Shown: positions 19,100 through 31,029 of the stretch, piece after piece
Layout of the letters: every line of letters starts with the position of its first letter
Numbering within the stretch: position 1 is the first letter of the stretch
NCBI RefSeq assembly: GCF_000006445.2
Contig: NC_006044.2
Span: 682,001 to 746,000 of the forward strand
Source: Debaryomyces hansenii CBS767
Lineage: Eukaryota > Ascomycota > Pichiomycetes > Serinales > Debaryomycetaceae
Length of the DNA stretch: 64,000 nucleotides
Direction: 5' to 3'
Translations under genes and position numbers: made by a program
Notes under the pieces: generated by a model
What the model was told of the DNA's origin: nothing
The model's input: the letters and a program-made list of their open reading frames with translations, nothing else
Databases searched by the model: none

Positions 19100-20632
19100 T
19101 CACTCATCTTCTAACCCCGGCATGCCTTCGAATAACCTACCATAACATGGACTCTCAAAATCCTTGTAATGGTCGTATGGTCGAGAGTGATCCAAATAAC
19201 AACCACATAAATTACAAAAAAATGTACGACACGACGAGCAGCACATTTTATTACAACCATCTAATCTTTGAATGATGATTTCGCAAGTAGGGCACTTTCT
19301 TAAACCTTGATTTTCGTCATTCAACATATCGTTAAACATCTTATCCATAAGGTATTCGTTGGCCATTTTACGGATCAAGGCTTTTCCATAAAGATATCCC
19401 AACCTAATTCGTTCCTTTGAGTTTTCTCCACTTTCTAACCACAAGTCCAATCCCTCTAGAGGTATATCAGAATACATATGACTCTTATCCTTTTTGACGC
19501 ATTTATAATAAGTACCATGCCATGATTTATGACAATCATTGCAAAATGCGTATTTGCATCTTCGACATATTACTAAGGGGTCGCTTGTATTTTCCCTAAA
19601 TATTTGTTCTGGACATCCTGTCCTAGGACATGAAACCAACCTTGCGGGAAACAATTTCGAAATAAGATCATACTGCTGCTTTATGAAAAGATCTTGATAT
19701 CTTTTAACCATTTCTTCCGAACTAGAGTCCGAATCTTTAAATTTCAAGATTCTGGATAAAAGCTCAAAGGATATGGGCGGAGTCATGATATTAGCCTTAA
19801 ATTCATTAAAGTTGAATGTATCTATATTTATACCATCCAATCTCAAGTACTTATCTTTTAGTTGGATAAACTTCTTAGTACATTCATAATGAGGACAGTG
19901 GACCTTATCAATATCTCCCGTATTAATCAACGATATAAAATAATCATAAAGACAACTGTTACAAAATACATGACCACATGAATCAAATCTGGAGCAATTT
20001 GCACCCTTAAAGTCATCCTGACAAATATCACAAGTAAATGTTTCGTTATCAAACTGTGATTTTACTTCTGACACGTTAAACTCCTGGAAATTCCGATACT
20101 TCTCAACGTCAGTACCACAATCTATCACTGGACCAATTAGCGTTTCCAAATGGTTATCGATTTTTTCTTGTATAAAATCGATCAGTGCATAAAGAACTTG
20201 GTCTTTAAAATCATCCCACAATTTATGCAAGCTTGAGTAAAGCGACTCAACGTCACTATCTGATAGGATTGTTGTATTAATATGGAATTCTGGTGGCTCT
20301 TCAAAAGGATATTTCTCAGTCACTTTGAATGTAAGCTGTACAGGAGGAAGATTTTTAATTTTATCTTTCCTTACATGCCTATCTGTAATTTCAGTAGCCA
20401 GATCTATTTGCACCTGTTTATCTGAAACTAGTAAGTTTCCATCATGTAATATGATTTCGATATCCTTTTCAAGCCGTATAGGTATAATGGCAGATCCTGT
20501 CAAGTTTTTATAATTAATGTCTGTTGTATTAGAATATATTGCTTCTAAAGACTGTAGCTCTTGTATTCTAATATCATCTGAAAATTCCTCAGATCTATTA
20601 TCATCCAGTAACCGTTCCATATCCATATCCAT
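19100..20632 (-). CDS. ITT1: RING-in-between-RING E3 ubiquitin ligase, Itt1/RNF14-like
   Basis: 510 aa. An N-terminal RWD domain (~20-170) includes LQSLEAIYSN and YPFEEPPEF. RING1 starts near 199 (CDICQDDF...CGHVFCNSCLYDY), the in-between-RING zinc motif near 345-375 (CPRTGC...CRRCKYAFCNDCHKSWHG), and RING2 near 450-490 (CPTCEIIIQRLDGCNKMCC...FFCNLCG), with the candidate catalytic Cys in the GCNKMC stretch. RBR ligases form a thioester with ubiquitin before transfer. In S. cerevisiae Itt1 binds the release factors eRF1 and eRF3 and affects translation termination. The two overlapping upstream Met codons (MDMDM) leave the start uncertain by four residues. It converges on the peroxin gene, 62 bp apart. 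Confidence 0.9.
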   Translation of the reverse strand: MDMDMERLLDDNRSEEFSDDIRIQELQSLEAIYSNTTDINYKNLTGSAIIPIRLEKDIEIILHDGNLLVSDKQVQIDLATEITDRHVRKDKIKNLPPVQLTFKVTEKYPFEEPPEFHINTTILSDSDVESLYSSLHKLWDDFKDQVLYALIDFIQEKIDNHLETLIGPVIDCGTDVEKYRNFQEFNVSEVKSQFDNETFTCDICQDDFKGANCSRFDSCGHVFCNSCLYDYFISLINTGDIDKVHCPHYECTKKFIQLKDKYLRLDGINIDTFNFNEFKANIMTPPISFELLSRILKFKDSDSSSEEMVKRYQDLFIKQQYDLISKLFPARLVSCPRTGCPEQIFRENTSDPLVICRRCKYAFCNDCHKSWHGTYYKCVKKDKSHMYSDIPLEGLDLWLESGENSKERIRLGYLYGKALIRKMANEYLMDKMFNDMLNDENQGLRKCPTCEIIIQRLDGCNKMCCSSCRTFFCNLCGCYLDHSRPYDHYKDFESPCYGRLFEGMPGLEDE

Positions 20633-20829
20633 GACTATACATAATTTTTTGTTTTATTGAGGTTTATCTGATCTAATGCTAGGATAAATGATGAGTTTTA
20701 ATCGCATGAAATTTCTCGCAGAAAATGAACACGATTTGAAAAGTTTACCGTTTCCTATAGTTAAAGATCAGGTCATAATTTAAGATAACGATACACTAAT
20801 ATCTTATAGATTCGTTAATAGTATTATCA

Positions 20830-21894
20830 ATGGAATCTTTTACTACTAAAGTACGAACTTTTGATGCTTTTCCAAAGGTTGATGCAGAACATACTGTTAG
20901 ATCATCGAGAGGTGGATTTTCTACATTAGTTACTATTGTCTGTGGGTTATTGATACTTTGGGTAGAAATAGGAGGATTCCTTGGTGGATATGTAGATCAT
21001 CAGTTTACAATTGACGACAAAGTAAAATCAGATTTATCACTTAATATCGATATGTTGGTTGCCATGCCGTGTGAATTTCTTCACACCAACGTCATGGACA
21101 TCACCGACGACAGATTCTTGGCCGGTGAATTATTGAACTTCGAAGGGACCAACTTCTTCTTGCCCCAACACTTTGAAATAAATAGCAAGAATACCGATCA
21201 TGATACACCTGACTTGGACCATGTCATGCAAGAAACCTTGAGAGCTGAATTCAGAGTAGCAGGTGCCCGTGTCAACGAAGGAGCACCAGCTTGTCATATT
21301 TTTGGCTCCATACCAGTTAACCAAGTTAAAGGAGATTTCCATATCACTGGAAAAGGTTTTGGGTATAACGATGGAAGACTGGTCGTTCCATTCGAAGCGT
21401 TGAACTTCACGCATGTCATTTCGGAATTTTCGTATGGTGATTTTTATCCATTCATAAATAACCCGTTAGACTTTACTGGTAAAGTTACGGAACAAAAGCT
21501 ACAAGCGTACAAATACTACTCTAAAGTTGTTCCTACTATCTATGAGAAATTAGGCATGATAATTGATACAAACCAATATTCTTTGACCGAACAACACAAT
21601 GTATATAAAGTCAACCGTTTTAATAATGTCGAAGGTATTCCAGGTATTTTCTTCAAGTATGAATTTGAGCCTATAAAATTGATCATATCCGAAAAGAGAA
21701 TTCCATTTATTCAGTTTGTGTCTAGGTTGGCTACCATTATCGGAGGTTTGCTCATTGTAGCTGGATACCTCTATCGTTTATACGAAAAATTTCTCACGGT
21801 ATTATTTGGTAAGAGGTATACAGAAAGAGACACAGAAAAGTTGCGTGGTGGTTTGCTTGACAGGGATTCTCCAAAAATCAAAAAAGACTATTGA
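20830..21894 (+). CDS. ERV41: COPII vesicle protein Erv41
   Basis: 354 aa, close to the usual ~350. It has a short cytosolic N-terminus with TFDAFPKV, a membrane segment near 33-53 (TLVTIVCGLLILWVEIGGFL), a large lumenal domain with CHIFGSIPVNQVKGDFHITG, FNHVISEFSYGDFYPFI-like NFTHVISEFSYGDFYPF and PGIFFKYEFEPIKL, then a second membrane segment near 300-320 and a short tail. Erv41 pairs with Erv46 to retrieve escaped ER residents between Golgi and ER. The length and the 'HIFGSIPVN' block fit Erv41 rather than the longer Erv46. Confidence 0.95.
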   Translation: MESFTTKVRTFDAFPKVDAEHTVRSSRGGFSTLVTIVCGLLILWVEIGGFLGGYVDHQFTIDDKVKSDLSLNIDMLVAMPCEFLHTNVMDITDDRFLAGELLNFEGTNFFLPQHFEINSKNTDHDTPDLDHVMQETLRAEFRVAGARVNEGAPACHIFGSIPVNQVKGDFHITGKGFGYNDGRLVVPFEALNFTHVISEFSYGDFYPFINNPLDFTGKVTEQKLQAYKYYSKVVPTIYEKLGMIIDTNQYSLTEQHNVYKVNRFNNVEGIPGIFFKYEFEPIKLIISEKRIPFIQFVSRLATIIGGLLIVAGYLYRLYEKFLTVLFGKRYTERDTEKLRGGLLDRDSPKIKKDY

Positions 21895-22090
21895 TGCCTA
21901 GCTTATATATAGATTTTGTTAGAACGTCAAAATAAAATGTATGCCCTAATTAGGAATGTGTATGCGATCGTATTTTTCGTTATCATTTTTTTGAAAAATT
22001 AGGATCTCTCCACCCGTATTGGGTATAAACTTATTCACCTTTTGAGAAATTCGTAAAATCATACCATGATTTGCTCATAAAACGTGTAAT

Positions 22091-24826
22091 ATGACAGTAA
22101 GCAATAAAAAGAGAGCTCTGTCTTCAGACTACGGGGAAAAACCTAAGATAAAGAGATCTAGAAATGGGTGTCATAATTGCAAAAGACTTAAGATAAAGTG
22201 CGACGAGTGTAAACCTAAATGTTCATACTGTATTAAAACCGACACCAAATGTGATTATACTATGAAATTGACATGGGGTGGCAGGCCATATAAGAATGGA
22301 ACTAAGCGAAACAAACTGGGAAATGCAAATGGGTCGCATACTTTTGAAGGGATCAAGCTGGAATTGAACTCTAAACAAGGTACGGAGAACGATAAGATAC
22401 AATTCATTGTTGAAGGAACGAATATGAATCAAGTCAAGACAGAACCGAATGATAAACGGAAGATTTTGTCACCGTCAACGTCGACGAACTCGACGAACTC
22501 GACAAACCAGGTTAAAGGTGATCTGGAGAAGAAGCCTAGCCCTGAGGACATGTATGGGAAAAGTGCCAAATCAAATAAGTGTTTCGGTGAAACAGAATTA
22601 TCAAAACCATCCAGCTTAATGAATGTTCTGAACTCACCACCAGCATTTGCAACACCGAGCGGTGATTCGATTCTAAGTGATTTCGAAACTTTTCCACAGC
22701 ATCAGAATTTCAACTCTCTTGGTACCAGGTCGCCTAACCAGGACCTAAACGATTTGCTGAATACCAATGGAAATGATCCTGTTTCTACAGATGTTGTATA
22801 CAAACCAACATCTAAGATTGAAACACCGAGGGAAGACAATTTAAATTCAATTATTGATAGTATTCCTGAGATTTCAACAGGTATTGAAAGCTTATCAAAT
22901 GAGTTGGAGAGAATCTCCAATGGTGGCTATCTGCTTAATTTGAAAACGTCCGAGATTTTGAATAACTATGTGCTCTCGAACTTGGATGAAAGTACAGAAC
23001 ATTCCACAGACAAATTCTCAGGCATGAACAGGTTTTATAATAAGGACTTCCTCAGCACTCAAACTCCGTGGAGTCCTTCAAGTGATTTGAATATCGACAT
23101 CTTAGACTCTAAAGCAGGCAGACCACTGTCAAGATTAGGAATAAAAGAGGAAGCATTTAATAATTACTCGGATGATTTGGCAAAAATCGAAGCTTATCTT
23201 CCAGAGAGACAAAAGTCTAATCTATTGGATGCTTTTTTATCCTCAACAAATTCAGTTAGTCTGTTTGCGTACAACATTGGAAGTAGTAGGAAAGTCAGGG
23301 AAATCGAAGAAGACGAGAATGATGAAGAAAGCAAGCAGCGTCTGCTTCACGATATCGGTATTGACCTGGATTTTATGAGATCCATTGGAGTATCGACAAA
23401 AGAGCCTAACAAACATATCATAACCCCTGCTGATTTATTTGAATCTATTCCACCCCTGCTTGTTCCTTTACCAGAGATTCTAATAGAGGTGCCGTTTTAT
23501 CGTAACCTTATGCATTTTTGGGTAAATGTTGCTTCCCAAAACTTAGTCCCGGCACCATCATACATTTATTCTGATAATCCGTTCAAGGTACTCTTACCAC
23601 AAATGGCTATGGAATATCCGTCTATTCTCACCACCCTATTAGCATTTGCTGCCTCTATCAGATCGCTGCTCCTAGGACCGGAAAATATACCTACAAAAAT
23701 TGTTGATCAATTATTAGCAAGATCATGTAATGAGTTGTTGAAGCTATTGAAGGATAAGCAAGAAGCGACATCAGATGGAACTTTAGCCACGGTTTTATTA
23801 CTTTCATGTTATGAATCTTTTCAATCGAATGATTTTGATAGACATAGAACACATGCATTAGGTGCAAGGCAAATAGTTATGGCAAGACAAAGTTTCTTAC
23901 CATGTACAAGTCCAGAATCAGATAAAAGTACACCTTCATCTACATCGAGTAATCAGAACTCTAGGGGTAAGGAGAGTGACATAGCGTTCTTTTTGATGAG
24001 ATGGTTTATTTATGTGGATGTAATGGGTGCATTATCTGCTACCAAGAATTCCCATAAGTATTTGACGTCTGAAAATGGCCATTACCAACCCATTGAATCC
24101 GTAGCTAACTTGACGGATTTCAATAATAATGCATTAGATATTGATAGGAAAAGTGATATTGATCATTTGTTAGGTTTTGACATACGTGTGTTACCACAGC
24201 TAACCGATATCGCTTTGCTTATAAGGAAATCGGATTCGTACTTGGAACAAACTGGTGATAACTGCAGTGCGCTACCAATAACCATCATTACTGCAGCTTT
24301 GGAAGTCAAAGAAAGTATCACCTGTGCTTATGAAGTTGGAGAGGCCAGACGCCAGGCGAAACTTGACAGCATCATAGATTACAAAATACAACGCAAAAGA
24401 GAAACCCATAGAACCGATTCGCCGCCGAATTTAAACCATATAATGCAGCAGTATGACATCCTAAGAGCTACAAATAAAATATTTTGTGATATGGGACTTC
24501 TTAATTTATACCGACGTGTGTTGTGTGTGCCCCGTGAATCGCCCATAATACAAGACTTAGCCAATGGTATTGGACTGATACTAGAATTGACGATTGAGTC
24601 AAAGTCTTCTGCAGAAATCTGTTCCATATTCGCCTTATTCTGTGCTGGCTGTGAAACTTTAGATCCCAATATGAGATCGCTCTTTTACAATAGATTTACA
24701 AAACTTACGGAAATGGGGAATGTTAACGCAATGAAAAGTCTCCAGATAATGTCCAGATGCTGGAACACAGGTGAAGATTGGATAGTTGCTTCTAGAAAAT
24801 TAGATATAGACGTAGCACTCTTATAA
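22091..24826 (+). CDS. Zn2Cys6 transcription factor with LTWGGRPYK-type linker
   Basis: 911 aa. The zinc cluster cysteines are 27, 30, 37, 44, 47 and 54 (CX2CX6CX6CX2CX6C), preceded by KRSRNG. The cluster runs into CDYTMKLTWGGRPYKNG, a linker seen in one subgroup of fungal regulators. A Ser/Asn-rich middle follows. From ~470 to the C-terminus the sequence matches the fungal-specific regulatory domain (PLPEILIEVPFYRNLMHFWV, ATVLLLSCYESFQSN, HALGARQIV, FFLMRWFIYVDVMGALS). The target pathway is unknown from sequence. It is divergent from no gene: its promoter is the short 196-bp gap after ERV41. Confidence 0.88.
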   Translation: MTVSNKKRALSSDYGEKPKIKRSRNGCHNCKRLKIKCDECKPKCSYCIKTDTKCDYTMKLTWGGRPYKNGTKRNKLGNANGSHTFEGIKLELNSKQGTENDKIQFIVEGTNMNQVKTEPNDKRKILSPSTSTNSTNSTNQVKGDLEKKPSPEDMYGKSAKSNKCFGETELSKPSSLMNVLNSPPAFATPSGDSILSDFETFPQHQNFNSLGTRSPNQDLNDLLNTNGNDPVSTDVVYKPTSKIETPREDNLNSIIDSIPEISTGIESLSNELERISNGGYLLNLKTSEILNNYVLSNLDESTEHSTDKFSGMNRFYNKDFLSTQTPWSPSSDLNIDILDSKAGRPLSRLGIKEEAFNNYSDDLAKIEAYLPERQKSNLLDAFLSSTNSVSLFAYNIGSSRKVREIEEDENDEESKQRLLHDIGIDLDFMRSIGVSTKEPNKHIITPADLFESIPPLLVPLPEILIEVPFYRNLMHFWVNVASQNLVPAPSYIYSDNPFKVLLPQMAMEYPSILTTLLAFAASIRSLLLGPENIPTKIVDQLLARSCNELLKLLKDKQEATSDGTLATVLLLSCYESFQSNDFDRHRTHALGARQIVMARQSFLPCTSPESDKSTPSSTSSNQNSRGKESDIAFFLMRWFIYVDVMGALSATKNSHKYLTSENGHYQPIESVANLTDFNNNALDIDRKSDIDHLLGFDIRVLPQLTDIALLIRKSDSYLEQTGDNCSALPITIITAALEVKESITCAYEVGEARRQAKLDSIIDYKIQRKRETHRTDSPPNLNHIMQQYDILRATNKIFCDMGLLNLYRRVLCVPRESPIIQDLANGIGLILELTIESKSSAEICSIFALFCAGCETLDPNMRSLFYNRFTKLTEMGNVNAMKSLQIMSRCWNTGEDWIVASRKLDIDVALL

Positions 24827-25055
24827 AGAACCTCTGTATAATAAAATCCGTGCAGGATAGATCAATTTCCATGGTTACTACACGCGTAGGTATTTTTTTC
24901 TTTGAATCAACATATTTATATATACCCTAGTGTATTCTATAATCGAGGGGTTCTAGAAAGAATTAGACTAAAAGACAAGGTCTGTCGGGTAGATTAGAAT
25001 AGAGAAAAATCTAATTTACAGAATCATAATTTCATAAATTGTGATTGAAATTCTA

Positions 25056-28000
25056 ATGTCAGAATCAGAGTTGGATCACTCATCGGACCGTAAACCAGAA
25101 GGATTCGATCAGTTGGTGAATGATATAATACTTACACATAAAGAACCAGGCAATAATTCGATACAAGAAGTTGTATTGCGAAGATGTGTTAAGTATTTAA
25201 ATGACAATAATTCGGGTCGCCATTGGTTTTGCGATCCTTACATATATCCTGTAGCTGTCCATACTATGATTCTATTTTCTTTCCTGGATAATGATGTCAT
25301 ACAATGGCTTAAGCCTAAAATGGCTGATAGCCTTGATAAATGTGAAAAATGTATATGGTATTTTAATAGAGGGAAATCAACTCTTCGTGACAATTTTGCA
25401 ACGAATAGAAATATTCCTATAAAACAAGTTAATCAATTTTTAAACATAATATTGGAGTGGGAAATATCGAGACTTGTGGAGGTGATGATACCTTTCAAGA
25501 CGGAAATTGAACTTGGAAATGAACCTCAAGTTACATCCAAAATATCGAATGCTATCATTGAATGCTTGATGGGTCCAAACATTCTTAGGAACCACGAAGA
25601 TATGAGAAACTGTTTCTACAAAATCCTTAAATACTTACGTGACACTAATAACTTTCCATCGCCTACTTATTTATTACCGGGTACAATTTATTTAATGTTT
25701 GAAGGAATAGAAGACTCGAAAAAATGGGCAATCGAATGGACAGATGCCCTAATAGAACGATCCACTGAATATTCTTCGGATGAACTCGATAATATAATCG
25801 TTGATGAATTCAGTATTCATTTATACCAGATTCAGGATGCTAAATACTTCTCAGATGACATATGCATTCAGTTTTGGCAAAACTTTCTAAGGATATATAG
25901 TCTCTTGAAAAATGATGCATTTTTAAATAAATTGAACAAACCCAATGATATTGAAGCCATGAGCAAATATACTAACATAAGACTATATTCATTGACTAGG
26001 GTATTTCTTAATAATATATTGTCCTTTTTAGATAAGCCACTCCCAATACTATTGAAAGTTTTAGGTGAATTTCTTTCTAAACTCAAAGCTGAATTTTGGT
26101 CCAACTCATCCCCTTATTCCTTTGTCAATATCTTGGATACAGTTTTGGGGAATCCACATTTTAGTTTTTACTTGTTTACGTTGAACAAAGATAACCAAAA
26201 ATCTATATCCGATGTTACCTTTCCCGAAGCAATGGCATGGATGAGAAATTTATCAGGTTCTCTAACTGGCTCTCAAAAGCAAACTGCATGTGTTAGACTG
26301 GGAATTTTTTTGCTCACGTTGCTGCCTAATAGTGTAAAGCCATCTATTGATTTAGCAAGTGCCGAAAAAAGAGCGATTGATCTATCTCAAACAGGTTATT
26401 ATTTGTTATCGCAATGTTTCATATTAAATGATGATGAAATTAAGCTAGGTGACAAAGGTTTCTCAGTAGAATTGCTTAAGAGAAGAGATGCCAGGGCAGC
26501 AGTCGAGAACCAAGCCAAGGCTTTAGTCGACATGGCATTTGAAACATCTGCCGAGAAATCTACGTTGAAAGCTTCTGCAACTGAGTTGATTCTCAAAGTC
26601 ACTTCGTACGATATTTTGTCTTTGGCGCAGAATTCGAACCTTCTTTTGGGTGACAAAATTCCAACTTCATTTGATATGTTTCCAATCTTATGGCAATGTT
26701 TGTCTCAAAAGCAGATTCATACCAATGTTGATTTAGGTATGGGTCTTTTTAAATCTTTAAGGTTTATTTGCAATGTTATTAAAATTAATTCGAAGAAAAA
26801 TGAAGATCCCGCTAACAAAAGTTTTAATGAAGCTCGTAATCAGCATAATTCGAACGTGTCACTGATATTGGGATACTGGGAGATTATACTTGGAAAGTTA
26901 GGTTTAGCAGATCCATCTACTTTGAAAGAAATATTTGGTAAAGAAGAAGCGATTCTGATTGGGTTTTGGTCTTCTCTTTTTTCGCCTTATGTAAATCAGG
27001 CTGCCCTTGATGTTGTGTACCAAGTCTTTGATGTTGGCGTAGGTGGACGTTTTGAGACAATGCAAGCTTTGATTGATTCCCATTTTGATTATACGTTGAT
27101 CGCCATTAACGCAAATATAAAAAGCTTAACGAAGATGGCGGCATTTGAACCATGTCCAAAAATAATCAGGATTCTAATGGATGTCGTTAGGGCTCTTTCA
27201 AATCCTTTGAATGGTTACCTCATTACATCTTTTAATGCTGAAAACAATAAATTATACTTGGAAAATCTATGGAATATATGTTGGCTGTTTCTAGTGATGG
27301 TTTACCGTAAAACTTTAGTATGGGCATCTCAGTATCATTTAGAAGAATTGGTTGAATTCACAAGAGATACGCTTGACTTGAGTGATTTGTTATTGGATTC
27401 GTTCAGAATTATACATTCCACAATTCTGGATGAAACTACTGATAGATCGCATTCCTTATTTAGGGCGTTTATGAATGCGTTCACTTATGCTATTGTCTGG
27501 TTAAGACTAGGGGATACATCCTTATTAAACTCTTGCGTGAACTTGGTGTTTAAAGGGCTCGACTTAGCAAAGGAACTTCAATATTCTATCGATAAAGAAT
27601 TTATTTCTACGTTTGCCAAATATGGAGCAAAGGCCAAAAAATTTAACAATAAGTTAACTGATCAGCAACGTTTACAAATATTATCGAAAGCAAGAGAATT
27701 TGATGACGACTTGGTTGATTTTATAGTAAATGAAACCGAGCAACAAAAGAATAAGTCTAGAAATATTCTGCAAGAGCCTCGTACTACTTCTGAAACAGAT
27801 TCCACTCCAGAGCCAGCTAGTTACAAATACCAAACTCACATTAAACAACCTAAGCAACAGACGTTAGGTAGATTTGGTGTTATGACATCGGCACCCCCTG
27901 TTGCACCACCTCCTCCACAAAAGGGATTCAAGTCTGTGGGTCTTGAAGCTATTAGACAAGAATTGAAAAGTTCAAGATCTTCTCTTAACAAACCGTTATC

Positions 28001-30962
28001 ATCATTAGCGCCAACTTTAGGTGTTGCTCCAGCACCACCGAGACCTGCAGGGTTTAATAACAAGAGAGCAACTCCTGTTGGTCGTTCGTTACAATCATTA
28101 AGAAGAAAAAGAGCTGATTCGGAATCATCTGAAGAAGAAGCTGATGAAGATGTCGATCTTTCTGATTTATTTGTTGATAAGAAAAAATCCAGACCGAAAG
28201 TTGTTGAAGTTGATATCAACGGGAAGCCTGTAACTAAATCAAGTAGACTCAAAAAGGTAGATCAAGCACGGAAAGATGAAGAGAACATGAGAATGAGGTT
28301 AAACGTTAATTTGAAACCACTTTACTCGACCATTCTTAAGTGGAATTATAATTCCACTAGTAATTTTCCAACTACTGAACGTGAAATTTATAGGGAAACT
28401 AAGGATGTGTATACAGATGCAAAAGACTATACCAAGACAATAGAACCGTTGTTAATGCTTGAATGTTGGCAAGGGATTCAGTCAGCCAAGCAAACAGGTC
28501 AAGAAAGCCCATTTGAACTTATGATTGGCAGTAGAACTAGCTGCGATGGATTTTTTGACGTTTATGCATCTGTGAAGAAGAGTGAACTTAACGATAGGAA
28601 GATAGGTGATTCTGACTTATTAGTATTGGGAGATTGTAGCGACCAACAATTTTCTAATTTGAATAAAGTAGCGGCATATATTAAATCTCCTCAAACTACA
28701 ACCTGCTTGGCTAAAGTGAGAGAAATTAAGTCTGCAAATGCAGACTTTTGCGATATAACTTTAAGGGTATATCCTCAAGGATCTATGATGGGTATTTTAA
28801 CACCTAAGAAACTTATGACGGCTATGCGTGTTATGCAAATGGTTACGATAGAAAGAGAATATTCTTCGTTGAAAGGGTTGCCATATTATGACTTATGTGA
28901 TTCAATTCTCCTGTCAAGGCCTAACAATCCAATTGATATTAGTGATTCTGATGCAGATCGAATGCTATCATTGTATGATGTAAACAGATCACAAGCCAAG
29001 GCTATTATGGGATCCTATAATAGCGATGGATTTTCATTAATTCAAGGACCCCCAGGTACTGGTAAAACTAAAACTATTCTTGGAATTGTAGGGTATTCTA
29101 TATCGCATCAACAGAAAGAAGGTACTATTATAATTCCCAAAGGAATAGCTGATAATAACCCTCTTGCAGGTAGTAAAGGTGAATCAAATGGGCCTAAGAT
29201 TTTAATTTGTGCTCCAAGTAATGCAGCCGTAGACGAATTAGTGTTGCGTTTGCGTAAAGGTGTTAAAACTTCTAAGGGAGAATCAATAATACCTCGTGTT
29301 GTAAGATTAGGTCGTAGTGATGCTATAAATGCAGCGGTAAAGGATTTGACCTTGGAGGAATTAGTCGATAAGCAATTACAAGTTCAATCTGTCAATACGA
29401 CTAGTGATCCGAAAATTAGAATGGAACACACTAAGTGCATAGCCGAACGAGACAGGTTGAGAGAGGAACTAAGGAAGCCTAACTTGAACGAGGAAGAAAT
29501 AAAGGTATTAGAAATCCAATTACGAGATACTAATAAATCGAGAAATGAATTGGCGAAGAAGTTAGATGAACAAAGAGAACGTATTTCGATTGCATATCGT
29601 ACCAAAGAAATTGAAAGACGTCAATTACAAGCAAAGATTTTAAACAGCTCACAAATTATTTGTTCTACATTATCAGGTTCTGCTCATGATTTCTTAGCGA
29701 ATATGTCGATGAAATTTGATCAAGTAATAATCGATGAAGCGTGTCAGAGTGTGGAATTATCTGCAATTATTCCATTAAGATATGGTTGTAAGAAATGTAT
29801 TATGGTCGGGGATCCTAATCAATTGCCCCCTACAGTTTTGTCGCAGGCTGCTGCTTCTTTTAATTATGAGCAGAGTTTGTTTGTTAGAATGCAAAAAATG
29901 TATCCTGAATCGGTTTATCTTTTGGACGTTCAATATCGTATGCATCCTGCAATTTCAAAGTTCCCTAGCTCTGAATTTTATTTTTCACGTTTACACGATG
30001 GAGAAGGAATGGCTGCCAAAAACTCCAGACCGTGGCACAAAGATTATCCTCTTTCGCCATATATGTTTTTTGATATAGTTGGTAAACATCAACAGAATGA
30101 ACTATCTCGTTCTTTGTTCAATTATGCAGAAGCCCAAGTTGCGCTAGAGTTGGTTGATAAATTAATCCAAATTTTACCTCAGACTGAATTCAGTGGTCGA
30201 ATAGGTATTATCTCCCCATATAAGGAACAAATTAGAACACTCAAAGATGTATTCAAAAGAAAATATGGTCATTCCATACTATCAGAAATTGATTTCAACA
30301 CTGTGGATGGATTCCAAGGTCAAGAAAAAGAGATTATAATCATGTCTTGTGTTCGTGCAAGCGAGTCAGGTAATGTTGGTTTCTTGAGTGATGTTCGCCG
30401 TATGAATGTTGCTTTGACTCGTGCTCGTACGTCTCTATGGATCCTTGGTAATAAAAAGTCTTTACTGAGAAATACTGTTTGGAAACGTCTATTGGATGAT
30501 GCCGCTGAACGAAATGCGGTTAGTGAAGCTCATCCTGGATTTTTGAAGAAAATATTTAAGCTTCCCCCTCAAGCAACACCAGATACTAAAAAGATAGAAA
30601 ATAAGAGAGAGCCTGAAAACGATGAGGGGCATACATTTAAGCGCTCCAAAACTCAACTATCTGAAGCTAGAGTTTCTAAGACTTCGGAAGACAGCAATCA
30701 CAATGATTATTCAAAAGAGAATTCATTTCAAGGTTTTAGAGATCAACCGCCGAATGGCTCTACTGAGAGACATAATACTACCCAATACAACGAGACTAAG
30801 ATTTACGATAAAGATAGAAAAGGTGTCTCAAAGCACAATGGATCGTCAAATTACTCTAAGCAACATATCCCATCGTCTTCGGGCACCATCCCAAGACCAA
30901 ACTTTACTAAGAAGACGTCTAGTATATTTATTAACAAAAAGAGACCAAGCTCCCATCGTTAA
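25056..30962 (+). CDS. SEN1: Sen1-type superfamily 1 RNA/DNA helicase
   Basis: 1968 aa from the ATG at 25056 (the open frame 15 bases upstream begins only at GTG). The N-terminal ~900 residues are helical and form the Sen1 N-terminal domain. A disordered linker with [11 protein letters not shown] and an acidic [11 protein letters not shown] tract follows. The helicase has Q-motif, Walker [12 protein letters not shown] near 1330, DEACQ near 1560, [22 protein letters not shown] and [11 protein letters not shown]...VALTRAR. The last ~110 residues are basic and disordered. Sen1 unwinds nascent RNA to terminate Pol II at snoRNA and other short genes with Nrd1-Nab3, and resolves R-loops. Length fits the family (~2200 aa in S. 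cerevisiae). Confidence 0.97.
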   Translation: MSESELDHSSDRKPEGFDQLVNDIILTHKEPGNNSIQEVVLRRCVKYLNDNNSGRHWFCDPYIYPVAVHTMILFSFLDNDVIQWLKPKMADSLDKCEKCIWYFNRGKSTLRDNFATNRNIPIKQVNQFLNIILEWEISRLVEVMIPFKTEIELGNEPQVTSKISNAIIECLMGPNILRNHEDMRNCFYKILKYLRDTNNFPSPTYLLPGTIYLMFEGIEDSKKWAIEWTDALIERSTEYSSDELDNIIVDEFSIHLYQIQDAKYFSDDICIQFWQNFLRIYSLLKNDAFLNKLNKPNDIEAMSKYTNIRLYSLTRVFLNNILSFLDKPLPILLKVLGEFLSKLKAEFWSNSSPYSFVNILDTVLGNPHFSFYLFTLNKDNQKSISDVTFPEAMAWMRNLSGSLTGSQKQTACVRLGIFLLTLLPNSVKPSIDLASAEKRAIDLSQTGYYLLSQCFILNDDEIKLGDKGFSVELLKRRDARAAVENQAKALVDMAFETSAEKSTLKASATELILKVTSYDILSLAQNSNLLLGDKIPTSFDMFPILWQCLSQKQIHTNVDLGMGLFKSLRFICNVIKINSKKNEDPANKSFNEARNQHNSNVSLILGYWEIILGKLGLADPSTLKEIFGKEEAILIGFWSSLFSPYVNQAALDVVYQVFDVGVGGRFETMQALIDSHFDYTLIAINANIKSLTKMAAFEPCPKIIRILMDVVRALSNPLNGYLITSFNAENNKLYLENLWNICWLFLVMVYRKTLVWASQYHLEELVEFTRDTLDLSDLLLDSFRIIHSTILDETTDRSHSLFRAFMNAFTYAIVWLRLGDTSLLNSCVNLVFKGLDLAKELQYSIDKEFISTFAKYGAKAKKFNNKLTDQQRLQILSKAREFDDDLVDFIVNETEQQKNKSRNILQEPRTTSETDSTPEPASYKYQTHIKQPKQQTLGRFGVMTSAPPVAPPPPQKGFKSVGLEAIRQELKSSRSSLNKPLSSLAPTLGVAPAPPRPAGFNNKRATPVGRSLQSLRRKRADSESSEEEADEDVDLSDLFVDKKKSRPKVVEVDINGKPVTKSSRLKKVDQARKDEENMRMRLNVNLKPLYSTILKWNYNSTSNFPTTEREIYRETKDVYTDAKDYTKTIEPLLMLECWQGIQSAKQTGQESPFELMIGSRTSCDGFFDVYASVKKSELNDRKIGDSDLLVLGDCSDQQFSNLNKVAAYIKSPQTTTCLAKVREIKSANADFCDITLRVYPQGSMMGILTPKKLMTAMRVMQMVTIEREYSSLKGLPYYDLCDSILLSRPNNPIDISDSDADRMLSLYDVNRSQAKAIMGSYNSDGFSLIQGPPGTGKTKTILGIVGYSISHQQKEGTIIIPKGIADNNPLAGSKGESNGPKILICAPSNAAVDELVLRLRKGVKTSKGESIIPRVVRLGRSDAINAAVKDLTLEELVDKQLQVQSVNTTSDPKIRMEHTKCIAERDRLREELRKPNLNEEEIKVLEIQLRDTNKSRNELAKKLDEQRERISIAYRTKEIERRQLQAKILNSSQIICSTLSGSAHDFLANMSMKFDQVIIDEACQSVELSAIIPLRYGCKKCIMVGDPNQLPPTVLSQAAASFNYEQSLFVRMQKMYPESVYLLDVQYRMHPAISKFPSSEFYFSRLHDGEGMAAKNSRPWHKDYPLSPYMFFDIVGKHQQNELSRSLFNYAEAQVALELVDKLIQILPQTEFSGRIGIISPYKEQIRTLKDVFKRKYGHSILSEIDFNTVDGFQGQEKEIIIMSCVRASESGNVGFLSDVRRMNVALTRARTSLWILGNKKSLLRNTVWKRLLDDAAERNAVSEAHPGFLKKIFKLPPQATPDTKKIENKREPENDEGHTFKRSKTQLSEARVSKTSEDSNHNDYSKENSFQGFRDQPPNGSTERHNTTQYNETKIYDKDRKGVSKHNGSSNYSKQHIPSSSGTIPRPNFTKKTSSIFINKKRPSSHR

Positions 30963-31029
30963 TGTAATGCATAAATAAATTGCCTATATATACAATACAT
31001 TTTTTACATTATTTCAATTAAAAAACATA

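Noticed and set aside
27836..28252. 138-codon minus-strand frame inside SEN1
   Set aside because: Antisense to the disordered SEN1 linker; composition reflects the linker.
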